A stretch of DNA of 64,000 bases from Thermococcus argininiproducens (GCF_023746595.1 NZ_CP080572.1:1286530-1350529), one strand, 5' to 3'; numbered from the stretch's first letter, positions 1-7,824 are shown. Notes: generated from the sequence alone by a model not told the origin. Program-made: numbers and translations.

Positions 1-103
1 GGAGACAAAGACTCTCTCCCCTTGCCACATACTCGAAATGATGTGAATAGAATTGTGTTATAATAAAGGAAAAGGTGTTTGAACCTGAGGAGCGTGATGG
101 GTA

Positions 104-265
104 ATGGTCGGGGTTATTATTAGAGGTTCTGAAAATGTAATAAATCCTCATCATATCAAAGATAGTGATCTTGGGTTAGCCCAGGAGATAATTAGTGCCT
201 ATAACAAACTCTTAGAAGAGAGCTGTATTGGACCGTGCTACAAGTATAGAGTCGACCAGCTTTAA
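104..265 (+). CDS. Small hypothetical protein (53 aa)
   Basis: A short open frame begins at an ATG about 12 bases after a GAGGAG stretch and has in-frame stops just upstream, so it is not the tail of a longer gene in this frame. The product ends with a CIGPCYKYR segment carrying two cysteines three residues apart. I do not recognise the family. It could equally be a relic of a longer gene, because about 600 bp of apparently gene-free AT-rich DNA follows. Confidence 0.35.
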   Translation: MVGVIIRGSENVINPHHIKDSDLGLAQEIISAYNKLLEESCIGPCYKYRVDQL

Positions 266-860
266 TTAATAGCATAAAATTGAGTTTTAATGATATTTAT
301 TGGTATTTATCCCTTGTTTTCTTTAAATTTCTCCTCAGCACCCGTTAACATATGTGGAAGTGGGACAAATTTTAGTTACCTGTCCATCCAAAATCTTCCC
401 TATATTTGCCTTAATTTATATACTTCCTCTGATACATGGAATAATTGGCAGTAAAGTAGAGAGGTACTTTCTAATTATTACCACCTTGGCTTGTAATCAT
501 AAAAATTGTTTGAGATGCCGGCTTATTCAATACTTATTTGCAAATTCTTGGAGAGACTGCATAAGCAGGGGTTAAGTTCAATCAATTGTTCCGTGAGCTC
601 AGAACAACTCAATATAGTAAAAAATACATATTTTGTAATTTTCTATAATAGTAATAATTAGAATCAAATAATATTATAGTATAGGATATATCATATAATT
701 TTAATAGTCATTAATCGTGGACAATATTGTTAAGATATTATATAGGATTTTAATTAAAACTATATAATTTATCGTAATAATTTGAAGTAAAAGTTGAGGG
801 AGAAAGGAAATAAATGCACACTGAAATACTACTAACCAGAGTAAGTATTTCCCAAGGTTA
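266..860. other. Long gene-poor AT-rich interval
   Basis: About 600 bp without a convincing gene. A 73-codon open frame (354-575, GTG start) and an 82-codon frame on the other strand exist, but neither has a ribosome binding site or recognisable composition. The right end carries the promoter of the next gene. I see no tRNA, hairpin terminator or repeat array here. It may be decayed coding sequence. Confidence 0.4.
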
Positions 861-895
861 TTTATACTTTGTGGGATATATGTATTCACGGTGAG
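861..895 (+). promoter_or_regulatory. Promoter and RBS of the small zinc-finger gene
   Basis: TTTATA at 861-866 is a good archaeal TATA box. Transcription would start about 25 bases downstream, near 888, directly before the GGTGAG ribosome binding site at 890-895 and the ATG at 901, giving a very short leader. Confidence 0.5.
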
Positions 896-900
896 AGAGT

Positions 901-1041
901 ATGAGGGAGACTCAAAATTTTGTATGTCCTTTTTGTGGCTATAGAGCAAAAAGTCTTGAAGAATTGAAAAAACACATCTTAGAGGAACATACGCTGAATA
1001 GAGGGGATATAAGAGGTATTAAGCATGGCCAAAAAGATTAA
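901..1041 (+). CDS. Small C2H2 zinc-finger protein (46 aa)
   Basis: The 46-residue product is a single C2H2 finger with short tails: C9-x2-C12, then 12 residues, then H25-x4-H30 in the order CPFCGYRAKSLEELKKHILEEH is the pattern seen in part (cysteines at 9 and 12, histidines at 25 and 30, hydrophobic core between). GGTGAG lies six bases before the ATG and a TATA box is correctly placed upstream. Such one-finger proteins are common in Thermococcales and are thought to bind nucleic acid or other proteins; the partner is unknown. The QueD-like gene starts 36 bases downstream and may be co-transcribed. Confidence 0.7.
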   Translation: MRETQNFVCPFCGYRAKSLEELKKHILEEHTLNRGDIRGIKHGQKD

Positions 1042-1077
1042 TAAGTCTATTTTTCGTTCTTGATTATGGTGGGATTC

Positions 1078-1536
1078 ATGAGATTCAAGATTGTTGAGAG
1101 AAAAATTGGATGGCATAAGGATTTTGATAGTTCCCACTTCTTGGTGCTTCCATATGAGAGTAAGTGTCTTAGGATTCATGGACACACATATAACGTAGAT
1201 GTAGAGATATGGGGAGATCTTAATAAAAATGGGATGATTTTTGACTTTAACCACCTTAGTAGCTTAATAAAGCTCCTAGATCATAAGATTCTGGTAAGCG
1301 AGGAGTGGATAACTGAAAAAAAAGGTTCTTATATAATAATCGAGAGAAATGGCAAGCGATTAGAGTTGCCGGAAGATGAGGTAGTAGTTCTCAACAAGCC
1401 AAATGTAACTGCTGAACTCATAGCGGAGTGGTTTGCTGAAAGGATATCTGAAAAGGCTGGGGAAAATGTGAAAAAAATCAGGGTAAAGATATGGGAAGAT
1501 CCAAGGAGTTATGCAGAGGTAGTCTTAGAATATTAA
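1078..1536 (+). CDS. 6-pyruvoyl-tetrahydropterin synthase / QueD family protein
   Basis: The 152-residue protein belongs to the PTPS/QueD family, which converts dihydroneopterin triphosphate to 6-carboxytetrahydropterin (QueD) or related pterins. The zinc-binding histidines are visible: one in the early DSSHF segment and two in CLRIHGHTYNV, where the cysteine three residues before HGH matches the QueD CxxxHGH motif. In archaea this reaction feeds archaeosine (preQ0) synthesis. The start is the ATG preceded by GGTGGG; an in-frame ATG four codons earlier overlaps that site and is unlikely. The length is slightly above a typical QueD because of an insert rich in charged residues near residues 70-95. 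Confidence 0.85.
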   Translation: MRFKIVERKIGWHKDFDSSHFLVLPYESKCLRIHGHTYNVDVEIWGDLNKNGMIFDFNHLSSLIKLLDHKILVSEEWITEKKGSYIIIERNGKRLELPEDEVVVLNKPNVTAELIAEWFAERISEKAGENVKKIRVKIWEDPRSYAEVVLEY

Positions 1537-1592
1537 CCCTTTAATTTTGTAAAGTAGTGGTTTTCCGTATCTTTTCTAATTTGTAGAATAGA

Positions 1593-1600
1593 TTTAAATA
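1593..1600 (+). promoter_or_regulatory. TATA box of the ChrB-like gene
   Basis: TTTAAATA lies about 45 bases before the ATG at 1646, leaving a leader of roughly 20 bases that contains GGTGA at 1636-1640. Confidence 0.4.
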
Positions 1601-1645
1601 TTTCTTTCTCCAATTTAATATAGTAAATTACTGAAGGTGAGTATT

Positions 1646-2077
1646 ATGAAGTGGGTAACACGTGAACATGTTCATGTGGATAGAGTTGCTTGCCCGTGGC
1701 TTATAAAACGATTTATAGATCCTGAAGCCGAGTTTATTTTTGTGCCGCGTGATACGGATCCCGCAACTATAACTGAAGGGATACCATTTGATTTTAAGGG
1801 GGTTGAACTAGGTCACCATAATGGAAAATGCTCCTTTGACGCATTTATAGAGAAGTACAATATAACGGACCCTGCAGTGTTAAAGATAGCTGAAATAGTT
1901 AGAGAAGCAGACACTCACGTTGAGAACCCCTCTCCCTTGGCCATAGCTCTTGATATTATTGCTAGAGGCTATAGGATGATCTGTAAGGATGACTATGAGA
2001 CACTAGAAAAGGAATTTTATCTCTATGACGCGTTGTATGCATATTTCAAGAAAGAACTAGAGGAGGGAGAAACTTAA
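1646..2077 (+). CDS. ChrB-like (chromate resistance) domain protein
   Basis: The 143-residue protein matches the C-terminal domain of ChrB (Chrome_Resist family), recognised by its opening HVDRVACPWLIKRFIDPEAEF, the central GVELGHHNGKCSFDAFIEKY and the READTH segment. In bacteria ChrB takes part in chromate response; stand-alone archaeal copies have no proven role and no chromate transporter (ChrA) is nearby. The conserved Arg, Cys, His-His and Asp-x-His residues suggest a metal or oxyanion site. The start is the ATG after GGTGA; a GTG three codons earlier lies inside that ribosome binding site. It is a single gene followed by a T-rich terminator. Confidence 0.8.
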   Translation: MKWVTREHVHVDRVACPWLIKRFIDPEAEFIFVPRDTDPATITEGIPFDFKGVELGHHNGKCSFDAFIEKYNITDPAVLKIAEIVREADTHVENPSPLAIALDIIARGYRMICKDDYETLEKEFYLYDALYAYFKKELEEGET

Positions 2078-2081
2078 CCTC

Positions 2082-2108
2082 CTTTTGTTTTTGGATTTTA
2101 TTTTTAAA
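2082..2108 (+). terminator. Poly-T terminator
   Basis: Five bases after the stop codon comes a run of T clusters (CTTTTGTTTTTGGATTTTAT and following), typical of Thermococcales oligo-T termination without a hairpin. Confidence 0.45.
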
Positions 2109-2164
2109 CCTCAACCTAAAAAGTTAAATTAATCTTAGTCCTTTATTTAATTTAGGTGATTACC

Positions 2165-2587
2165 ATGAGATTTTCAAAAGGTAGAGCATTTCTTTTCAGA
2201 GTACCGGAAGGAAAGGAACTCTTAAGTTTTATCAATGAATTTGCCAAAAAGCACAATGTGCTGATTGGAACTGTTAGTGTGATAGGCACTCTAAGAGATC
2301 CTAAAATCGGGTATTTTGAAGAGGACAAGAAACAATACAAAGTTATTGAGCTCAAGGGGACTTATGAACTTATTTCTGCTTTAGGGAACATAAGTCTCAA
2401 AGATGATGAGCCTTTTGCCCATATCCACGTAAGCCTAGGAGACAAGGAAGGGAGGATGCTTGGTGGTCATTTAGTAGAAGGCGAAGTTTTCGTGGCAGAA
2501 GTGTTTATTCAGGAGTTGCTAGGAGAGTTATTGGAGAGGAAGCCTAAAGAAAACGGGTTAGCTTTGTGGGATACTGAAGAAAGTTAG
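2165..2587 (+). CDS. PPC domain (DUF296) protein
   Basis: A 140-residue stand-alone PPC/PCC domain (DUF296). The family is a trimeric fold found alone in bacteria and archaea and fused to AT-hooks in plant DNA-binding proteins. It shows the early RxxxGRAFLFRVPEGKEL region, a TVSVIGTLRDP strand, and the conserved PFAHIHVSLGD....GGHLVEG core whose histidines may hold a metal ion. The archaeal function is unknown. The start is the ATG after TTTAGGTGAT; a GTG inside that site is rejected. No AT-hook is present. Confidence 0.85.
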   Translation: MRFSKGRAFLFRVPEGKELLSFINEFAKKHNVLIGTVSVIGTLRDPKIGYFEEDKKQYKVIELKGTYELISALGNISLKDDEPFAHIHVSLGDKEGRMLGGHLVEGEVFVAEVFIQELLGELLERKPKENGLALWDTEES

Positions 2588-2829
2588 TTAGGGAGAATGG
2601 GTGTGAAATTTAACGGGGATATATGCCTTCCCCTTCTTTTCACATATTTTTGAGGAGATTTGCCATCTGAGTTTTCTTACTCTGAAAATTTTAGTTGTTT
2701 TAGATTTCTTTTTGGGATTTTGGTACCAAATGTGGAGACTCTTAGATTACTTTAGATTCGTATCTTAATGTTCTCACAACCATCTGCCAAAAACTAAAAA
2801 AGATTCACGAATTAGGTAAATTACTATAG
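2588..2829. other. Intergenic region (about 240 bp)
   Basis: It begins with a T-rich stretch (CCCTTCTTTTCACATATTTT) that probably terminates the PPC gene, and ends with the GGTGG ribosome binding site of the next gene. No small ORF with a ribosome binding site and no stable hairpin was seen. Confidence 0.35.
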
Positions 2830-2839
2830 GTGGTATCCT

Positions 2840-3547
2840 ATGGATGAAATAAGGGCATATCTGGGTGAGATTATCCCAGGAGGGATAGTATTAGTCTCTT
2901 ACGGGCAGTACAGCTTAGGATGGAAAATCGGAGTGAATTTTCTGAAGCAAGAATTGGAAAATGGGGGATTTGGAATAATAGCCAATTTTACAGTACCTTT
3001 TAGAAAGCTTGTATATAGGGCAGGCGCAGTTGGTTTGAATCTACTTGAACATGGAGATAAGGGAAGTATTGCAGTGATTAATGGGTTTAAAGAGCCTTTG
3101 GTGAATCATACCTTTGTGTATCCTTTTGTTGAGTTTGATGAGGAAACATTTTCTCCGAAATACAAGAATATCATGAGAAACCTGGGTCGCAAGTACAACT
3201 TTCGAGATAAAAGGGTTGTTGCAATGTTTGCAACGTTGGATGCTCTGTATGAGCATTTTGGAGGGAATTTTATAAAAAACATGATTTCTATGTATATGTC
3301 TCATACAGAAAAGCTTATCCAAGAAGGTAGAGAGTTTTATACAATTATGCTAGTTAACAGGGACGTCATTCCAGAGGGTCTTCATTCTTGGCTTGTTGGC
3401 GTGAGTGATTACGTAATTTTGAGTAAGGGGTTTTTTGAAAAAGGTGAATTCTATGAGAATATCGTGATCCTTAAAAGCATTGAACATGGCTTTAACCCAA
3501 TAGTCTTTCAAATAAAGGCCTTAACAATACCTAAAACTCTTCGTTAG
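2840..3547 (+). CDS. DUF257 family protein (Thermococcales-specific)
   Basis: A 235-residue protein of the DUF257 type, a family largely confined to Pyrococcus and Thermococcus. Its opening GGIVLVSYGQYSLGWKIG aligns by eye with the first strand and following helix of KaiC/FlaH ATPases, but there is no GxxGxGKS/T Walker A loop. The C-terminal half carries the LVNRDVIPEG segment also seen, as FVNRDVLTN, in the copy at 60.8 kb. Two further copies lie at 25.8 and 60.8 kb. No membrane segment or signal peptide is present, so it is probably cytoplasmic. GGTGG lies upstream of the ATG. The function is unknown. Confidence 0.75.
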   Translation: MDEIRAYLGEIIPGGIVLVSYGQYSLGWKIGVNFLKQELENGGFGIIANFTVPFRKLVYRAGAVGLNLLEHGDKGSIAVINGFKEPLVNHTFVYPFVEFDEETFSPKYKNIMRNLGRKYNFRDKRVVAMFATLDALYEHFGGNFIKNMISMYMSHTEKLIQEGREFYTIMLVNRDVIPEGLHSWLVGVSDYVILSKGFFEKGEFYENIVILKSIEHGFNPIVFQIKALTIPKTLR

Positions 3548-3566
3548 CAGGGTTTTGGGCCATTAT

Positions 3567-3602
3567 ATTTTTCTTTCGAAAGTCTCGCTCTTTAGGGTAG
3601 GC
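3567..3602 (+). repeat. Degenerate copy of an IS200/IS605-type left end
   Basis: ATTTTTCTTTCGAAAGTCTC and the following GCTCTTTAGGGTAGG match, with several mismatches, the first 36 bases of the complete element at 23233. No transposase or right end is attached. It sits between the ends of two convergent genes and looks like an old, eroded insertion. Confidence 0.5.
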
Positions 3603-3620
3603 CACATTTTAAGTGGTAGT

Positions 3621-4463
3621 TCATGGGGGTACCAAATGGGAGCCATCGCAGCTTGGGTAGGAATAGTATCCCTCTCGGCAAGAGCCAAATGTTATACCCA
3701 TTCCTTCAATCTTTTCTCGGGCCTCTCTGAGAATCTTGAACCTTATTTCTTTGGGTAGATAGTAGTATCCAGCAATTTTTTCTCCCTTTTTATAAAGAGG
3801 GGAAAGTCTTTCCATTAATGCAGGGAATTTTGCTTCCATTCTCTTCCATGAGTCAGCCCGCAATTTTAGGGTGGAAACAGTAATATGGGAGACAAAGTCC
3901 AATGCTTTTAGAGTCTTATCAAAATCTTTCCAAGTGTAGAATGGTATTATAGGATCAATTCTGGCGTAGATGGGAATTCCTTCTTCTTTTGCCTTTTTTA
4001 GGGCTTTAATTCTCTCTGATGGAGAAGGAGCATTTGGTTCCAATAATTTGGCTTTTTTCTTGTCTACTGTTGTTATAGTGATTCCCACAGCACACTTTAG
4101 ACCTTTTAGTATATCCAAGTCTCGTTCGAATAAATTTGACTTGGTGAGGATTAAACATCTGACATCGTATCTTTGTAAGAGTTTGAGGACTTTTCGGGTT
4201 ATTTTAAGCTCTTTATCTATTGTAGGATATGGATCAGAGGAATATGACAAGGCTATTATAAAGCGTTTGTCGAAGCTTCTGAGTTCTTTTTCTAGGTATA
4301 GGAAAAGATTCTCCTTTGTCCTCACTTTAAAGGCCTTGGGGATGTATGAGGTTATATAACAGTAAACGCACGCGTGGTCGCATCCAGTATATATATTGAG
4401 AGTGTACTTAAAAGGACATGTGCAAAGTTTGGATTTCCATGGGTCAAAAGATCTAATATACAT
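3621..4463 (-). CDS. Radical SAM protein, SPL (spore photoproduct lyase) type
   Basis: The 280-residue protein has the radical SAM cluster motif in the form GCDHACVYCYITSY near residue 30, which is the CxxxCxxC arrangement of the SplB group (COG1533). It has the usual length for stand-alone archaeal members. Spore photoproduct lyases repair thymine dimers in bacterial spores, but archaeal homologues are not shown to do this. Other visible features are an early CTC pair and a C-terminal GSCREGYY segment with two more cysteines, which could bind a second cluster. It is transcribed alone, divergently from the OsmC gene. Confidence 0.8.
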   Translation of the reverse strand: MYIRSFDPWKSKLCTCPFKYTLNIYTGCDHACVYCYITSYIPKAFKVRTKENLFLYLEKELRSFDKRFIIALSYSSDPYPTIDKELKITRKVLKLLQRYDVRCLILTKSNLFERDLDILKGLKCAVGITITTVDKKKAKLLEPNAPSPSERIKALKKAKEEGIPIYARIDPIIPFYTWKDFDKTLKALDFVSHITVSTLKLRADSWKRMEAKFPALMERLSPLYKKGEKIAGYYYLPKEIRFKILREAREKIEGMGITFGSCREGYYSYPSCDGSHLVPP

Positions 4464-4521
4464 AACTTAAGGTTCACAAAAGAGATTTAAAAAATTCTCC
4501 CTATTTTGGTTAGGTGGTCCT

Positions 4522-4920
4522 ATGAAAGGAGTTGTCAAATGGATTGAGGATAAGAAGTTCGAAGCTCTGACAGAGGAGGGTGGGAAAATAATTTTTGGAG
4601 AAAGTGGCATCTCTCCAATGAAGACTCTCCTTCTTAGTGTTGCTGGATGTACGTCAATAGATGTAGTAATGATATTGCAAAAAATGCGGGAGCCCATAGA
4701 AGGTCTAGAGGTCGAAATAACTGGTGAAAGGAGAGATGAGCACCCTAGAATCTACACAAAAGCCCATCTCCATTATAAAATCTATGGAGACGTAAACGAG
4801 GAAAAAGCTAAAAGAGCAATAGACCTCAGTCAAACAAAATACTGTTCTGTGGGGGCTCATTTGAAATTAAGTGGCACTGAGGTAACTTATTCTTACGAGA
4901 TTATTAGGGAAAAAGTTTAA
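4522..4920 (+). CDS. OsmC/Ohr family protein
   Basis: The 132-residue protein is an OsmC-family member, a dimeric thiol peroxidase fold that reduces organic hydroperoxides or acts as a hydrolase. The two expected cysteines are present: one in SVAGCTSIDVV at the start of the central helix (about residue 43) and one in TKYCSVGAHL (about residue 112). The length is normal. GGTGG precedes the ATG. The next gene on the same strand, an HK97-fold shell-like protein, starts 34 bases after the stop, so OsmC is a candidate functional partner of that gene. Confidence 0.85.
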   Translation: MKGVVKWIEDKKFEALTEEGGKIIFGESGISPMKTLLLSVAGCTSIDVVMILQKMREPIEGLEVEITGERRDEHPRIYTKAHLHYKIYGDVNEEKAKRAIDLSQTKYCSVGAHLKLSGTEVTYSYEIIREKV

Positions 4921-4954
4921 GGCTCTCTTTTCTAAATTTTATATGGTGGGTTTA

Positions 4955-5239
4955 ATGAGGGGAGAACTTATTAGGGTTTTAAGTGGTGTTGAAGAAAAGG
5001 CCAATGAACTTAAGATGGAAGGATTTGAGCCAGATATTGTTCTGTTTGGGAAAGAGGCATACGAATTCCTGAAAAGTCAAGTTAATGCAGAATTTGGAGG
5101 AGAAGATACAGTCTCAGAGATTTCTGGACTTACAATAAGGGTGGTGGAAGAGCTCGGAAAAGATGCTGTCGTTATTGATTCAAAAATTTTAGGCCTTGGC
5201 CTCGGAGGGGCTAAGAGAGTTAAGATAATCAAAGATTAA
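4955..5239 (+). CDS. Truncated HK97-fold protein (DUF1884; family 4 encapsulin-like)
   Basis: The 94-residue product resembles, from memory, the P. furiosus DUF1884 protein of known structure. Shared features are an N-terminal MRGELIRVL helix, the NELKMEGFEPDIVLFGKEAY core and the C-terminal AVVIDSKILGL plus AKRVKIIKD. DUF1884 proteins have been classed as family 4 encapsulins, that is A-domain-only HK97 capsid folds. Whether they form shells is not settled. The start is the ATG after GGTGGG; the ATG four codons earlier overlaps that site. It follows OsmC on the same strand and its last 11 bases overlap the convergent CitG-like gene. Confidence 0.75.
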   Translation: MRGELIRVLSGVEEKANELKMEGFEPDIVLFGKEAYEFLKSQVNAEFGGEDTVSEISGLTIRVVEELGKDAVVIDSKILGLGLGGAKRVKIIKD

Positions 5240-6119
5240 GTTTGTATCCACTTAGAACGAGCATACTTAGAGCAATGGCCATAATGTCCGCTAGACTTCC
5301 GGGATTTCTTAGATCTTTCTTTTCTCTCAGAAAGCTATCAAGTTCTTGGAAGGTGACTTTCCCATTCAATGCTTTTTTAGCAGTCTCTTGGACAAGAATA
5401 GCTTCTTCAATACCTGCTTTTCTTATTATAAGTGTGTCCACGTTAGTTGCTAAAAGTTCTAGAAATGCTCGTAAGGCAGCTTTTTCAAGAGGAAGTGAGG
5501 AGGTAAGTTGTTTAAGCTTTTCAAAGGTAGAATAACTAAGTTCATATCCATTTAGCCATTCTTTGAATATCAACTCTCTTTTGCTTGAGACTTCGGCGAG
5601 TTTCCACAAGTTTACTTCATCTTTCACAATTGCATCAAATGAGGAGTCGTCATATACATCGTATTCTACTCCTTTTCTAATTCCTTTTGGATTTGCAATT
5701 CTTATTGCTCTGTAGAACTCAATAGTATCTTGGGGGGTTGAGGAGCGTATTAAGAGCTTAGTTTTTTCTCTAGCGGAATCAATGTCTCCACTCCATGTAA
5801 GAGCGACGATTAAGGGGACTGCTAAAGTTATGATGCCAAAGTTTGGATTGGAGTTCTGGATTTTCTTGGAGTTTTCAACAGCTTTTTCTATGAGTTTCCC
5901 AAGCCTTGCGTCTCGGGGTAAGAGTTCTTTATTTTTAATTTGTTTCCCTCTTTCTGCAGCCTCGAAAAACACATCCATAACTGCTGTGTTGGCAAAAAGA
6001 AAATGATAAAATGTAAGGTCTTCAAAGTCTTTATATCTATTTACATTTCCTGGTTTGGGTATTGCTACTTCTAGTAACGGTCCTATGGTAAAGGCTTTAA
6101 CAACCTCCCATGTTTCCAT
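5229..6119 (-). CDS. CitG-like triphosphoribosyl-dephospho-CoA synthase family protein
   Basis: The 296-residue protein carries the PKPGNVNR motif near residue 22 and the helical, charged body of the CitG/MdcB family (COG1767). CitG makes the prosthetic-group precursor of citrate lyase from dephospho-CoA and ATP. No citrate lyase genes are seen here, so archaeal members may serve another nucleotide-transfer reaction. It follows the DUF4097-like gene by only six bases and is probably the last gene of that minus-strand operon. Its 3' end overlaps the convergent HK97-fold gene by 11 bp. Confidence 0.7.
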   Translation of the reverse strand: METWEVVKAFTIGPLLEVAIPKPGNVNRYKDFEDLTFYHFLFANTAVMDVFFEAAERGKQIKNKELLPRDARLGKLIEKAVENSKKIQNSNPNFGIITLAVPLIVALTWSGDIDSAREKTKLLIRSSTPQDTIEFYRAIRIANPKGIRKGVEYDVYDDSSFDAIVKDEVNLWKLAEVSSKRELIFKEWLNGYELSYSTFEKLKQLTSSLPLEKAALRAFLELLATNVDTLIIRKAGIEEAILVQETAKKALNGKVTFQELDSFLREKKDLRNPGSLADIMAIALSMLVLSGYKLNL

Positions 6120-6125
6120 GCTACA

Positions 6126-6998
6126 TCATTCCACGATTATTTTGCCTACAAAGTTCTTGGCTGTTAATTTTAAAGTCTTTTCTCCAACTTCAAACCCCTT
6201 ATCTATGGTTATTGATGTTAAAGATCCTTCAATTTCTGGTGCTACCTTAATATTGTCTGGTATGTAGAGAGTAACTTCACCGCTTCCCCGGTATATGCCA
6301 ATTTGAGAGCAATATCCCTCAATTTCAATATCAGGGCATCTTTCGAGGCTTATTTCCATTTCCCCTACGAAGTTAGCTGTTGTGAGGCTGCTAAATGACC
6401 CTGAGACTTTAAAGTCTCCAATAACATTTTCTATATTGATTGAGGTAACGTCAGCTATGTTGATGTCTACATCTCCCACGGTGTTTCTTAAAGTTAGAGA
6501 ATTAATGTCTGCTTCTTCCCCAACTTTAATGAAAAGTTTCCCATTTCTGTACTCAGGACATCCAGAACAACTTATCTCTAAAACATCTCCTTCGTTTATC
6601 CTTAATGGCAAATTGCTGAGGACTTTTATACCATCTCCAGACACTCTCACGATGCTGATCTCCGCGGCGATGTTCTCTATATCTATCTTGGATGCTTGGA
6701 ACTCTCCAAGTTCTTTAACATCTCCAGCCTCTCTGAAGGAAAAGTGCCATCTGAAACTTGTCTCAGGGGTTACAAGATAAAGGGCGAGGTAAAGAATAAA
6801 CACGACTCCCAAGAGGGTTCTTGCATTTCGGTTTTTTATTAAGATGTAAAGACCAGCGATAAGTAATGTGACTCCCCAGAATGTTTGTTTGATGTATTGT
6901 GCATAAGGTAGCAAATAATTATAAAATTGTGGCTGGAAACTTCTTAAAAGTAGTAAGAGTCCAAAAAATACTAAAAATACGCCAAGAAGCCTCTTCAT
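6126..6998 (-). CDS. Membrane protein with DUF4097-like beta-repeat domain
   Basis: The 290-residue protein has three hydrophobic N-terminal segments (roughly residues 3-20, 40-58 and 62-78) followed by an extracytoplasmic-looking domain of short beta repeats (…NTVGDVDINIADVTSINIENVIGD…, in repeats of about 20 residues ending in G-D/E). This is the layout of LiaF/DUF4097-type proteins, which in bacteria sit beside PspC in envelope-stress operons. Here two PspC-domain genes lie directly upstream, supporting the same association. The function in archaea is unknown. Confidence 0.65.
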   Translation of the reverse strand: MKRLLGVFLVFFGLLLLLRSFQPQFYNYLLPYAQYIKQTFWGVTLLIAGLYILIKNRNARTLLGVVFILYLALYLVTPETSFRWHFSFREAGDVKELGEFQASKIDIENIAAEISIVRVSGDGIKVLSNLPLRINEGDVLEISCSGCPEYRNGKLFIKVGEEADINSLTLRNTVGDVDINIADVTSINIENVIGDFKVSGSFSSLTTANFVGEMEISLERCPDIEIEGYCSQIGIYRGSGEVTLYIPDNIKVAPEIEGSLTSITIDKGFEVGEKTLKLTAKNFVGKIIVE

Positions 6999-7000
6999 TT

Positions 7001-7441
7001 TTATCCCCTCGCCACCAAGTATAGTCCAAGGACCAAGATAAGCACGGCAACGATTTCTCTAAGACCTAGGAAAGGAATTGGGATAAATTCTTTTAAGAGT
7101 AATGCGGTTCCTAGGATGACGAGAGCTATTCCAAAGAGTTTTGTATCGTCTTTTTTCTCAATTTTTGGAGCTTTCTTGGCGAATTCTTCCACTTTTTCTC
7201 CAGTCTCTTCAACTATCTTTTCAAATTTTTGAGGGATCTTTTCTGCAGTAACTATTTCTTCCTCTTCGGGCATAACTATAGCCATTAGGAAGTATGCTAG
7301 GATGAACACGGGTTCTACGAGACACAAGAGGATAAATAATATCCTTATTATTGTGGGATCCACTTCAAGATATTCAGCAATACCACCTAAAACTCCTAAA
7401 AATACCTTGTTTCTTTTACTCCTCTTTAATCTCTTTTCCAA
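7001..7441 (-). CDS. PspC domain membrane protein
   Basis: The N-terminal 60 residues are a PspC domain (RSKRNKVFLGVLGGIAEYLE..DPTIIRILFI) with one long hydrophobic segment ending in MPEEEE. A charged linker (about residues 65-105) and two more membrane segments follow. The likely start is TTG at 7441, seven bases after GGAGGTG, giving MEKRLKRS as in the neighbouring paralogue; a GTG at 7450 lies inside that ribosome binding site. The 5' end overlaps the upstream PspC gene, so the two are translationally coupled. Bacterial PspC proteins sense envelope stress. Confidence 0.75.
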   Translation of the reverse strand: MEKRLKRSKRNKVFLGVLGGIAEYLEVDPTIIRILFILLCLVEPVFILAYFLMAIVMPEEEEIVTAEKIPQKFEKIVEETGEKVEEFAKKAPKIEKKDDTKLFGIALVILGTALLLKEFIPIPFLGLREIVAVLILVLGLYLVARG

Positions 7442-7646
7442 CTTCTTCACCTCCTTCCTTAGGCTCCTCGGGCATTACAACCGCCAGGAGGAGATATAAC
7501 AAAACCGCCGTCCCTACACTTCCTATGAGTAGTATTATAAAAAGTATCCTTACAAGAGTAGGATCGACGTTAAAATATTCTGCTAGTCCACCACAAACTC
7601 CAAATAACATTCTATTTTTTCTGCTTCTATACAGCTTTTTTTCCAT
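7416..7646 (-). CDS. Small PspC domain protein (76 aa)
   Basis: An almost pure PspC domain: RSRKNRMLFGVCGGLAEYFN, then VDPTLVRILFIILL, a second hydrophobic stretch, AVVMPEEPKEGG and a charged tail. It is the first gene of a four-gene minus-strand set (PspC, PspC, DUF4097-like, CitG-like). GAGGTGA precedes the ATG. The domain is strongly similar to that of the next gene, so the pair arose by duplication. Confidence 0.8.
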   Translation of the reverse strand: MEKKLYRSRKNRMLFGVCGGLAEYFNVDPTLVRILFIILLIGSVGTAVLLYLLLAVVMPEEPKEGGEEVGKEIKEE

Positions 7647-7669
7647 GGGATGTCACCTCACTTTCCAAA

Positions 7670-7700
7670 CCCAAATTGTATTGGGTCTTTGTTTTATATA
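7670..7700 (-). promoter_or_regulatory. PspC operon promoter with possible operator
   Basis: Read on the minus strand, CTATATAAAAC (TATA at 7694-7700) lies about 50 bases before the first PspC start. Downstream, near the expected transcription start, CCCAAATTGTATTGGG (7670-7685) has 5-bp inverted arms and could be an operator. Confidence 0.35.
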
Positions 7701-7787
7701 GCTTTAATCTTCTCTAAATGTATTGTCACTGATAGTTTCAATGGTCAAGATACAATAGAGTACTGTTCACTTTTGAGCAGAAAAGGA

Positions 7788-7794
7788 TTTATAT
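7788..7794 (+). promoter_or_regulatory. TATA box of the phosphoglycerate mutase gene
   Basis: TTTATAT preceded by a purine-rich BRE-like GCAGAAAAGGA. The start codon is 37 bases downstream, leaving room for a short leader with GGTG. Confidence 0.45.
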
Positions 7795-7824
7795 TCAAGT
7801 GCCGAGAAATTTTAGGTGGACCTA

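Noticed and set aside
354-575. 73-codon open frame with GTG start in the 5' AT-rich interval
   Set aside because: No ribosome binding site, odd composition and no recognisable domain; treated as chance open frame.
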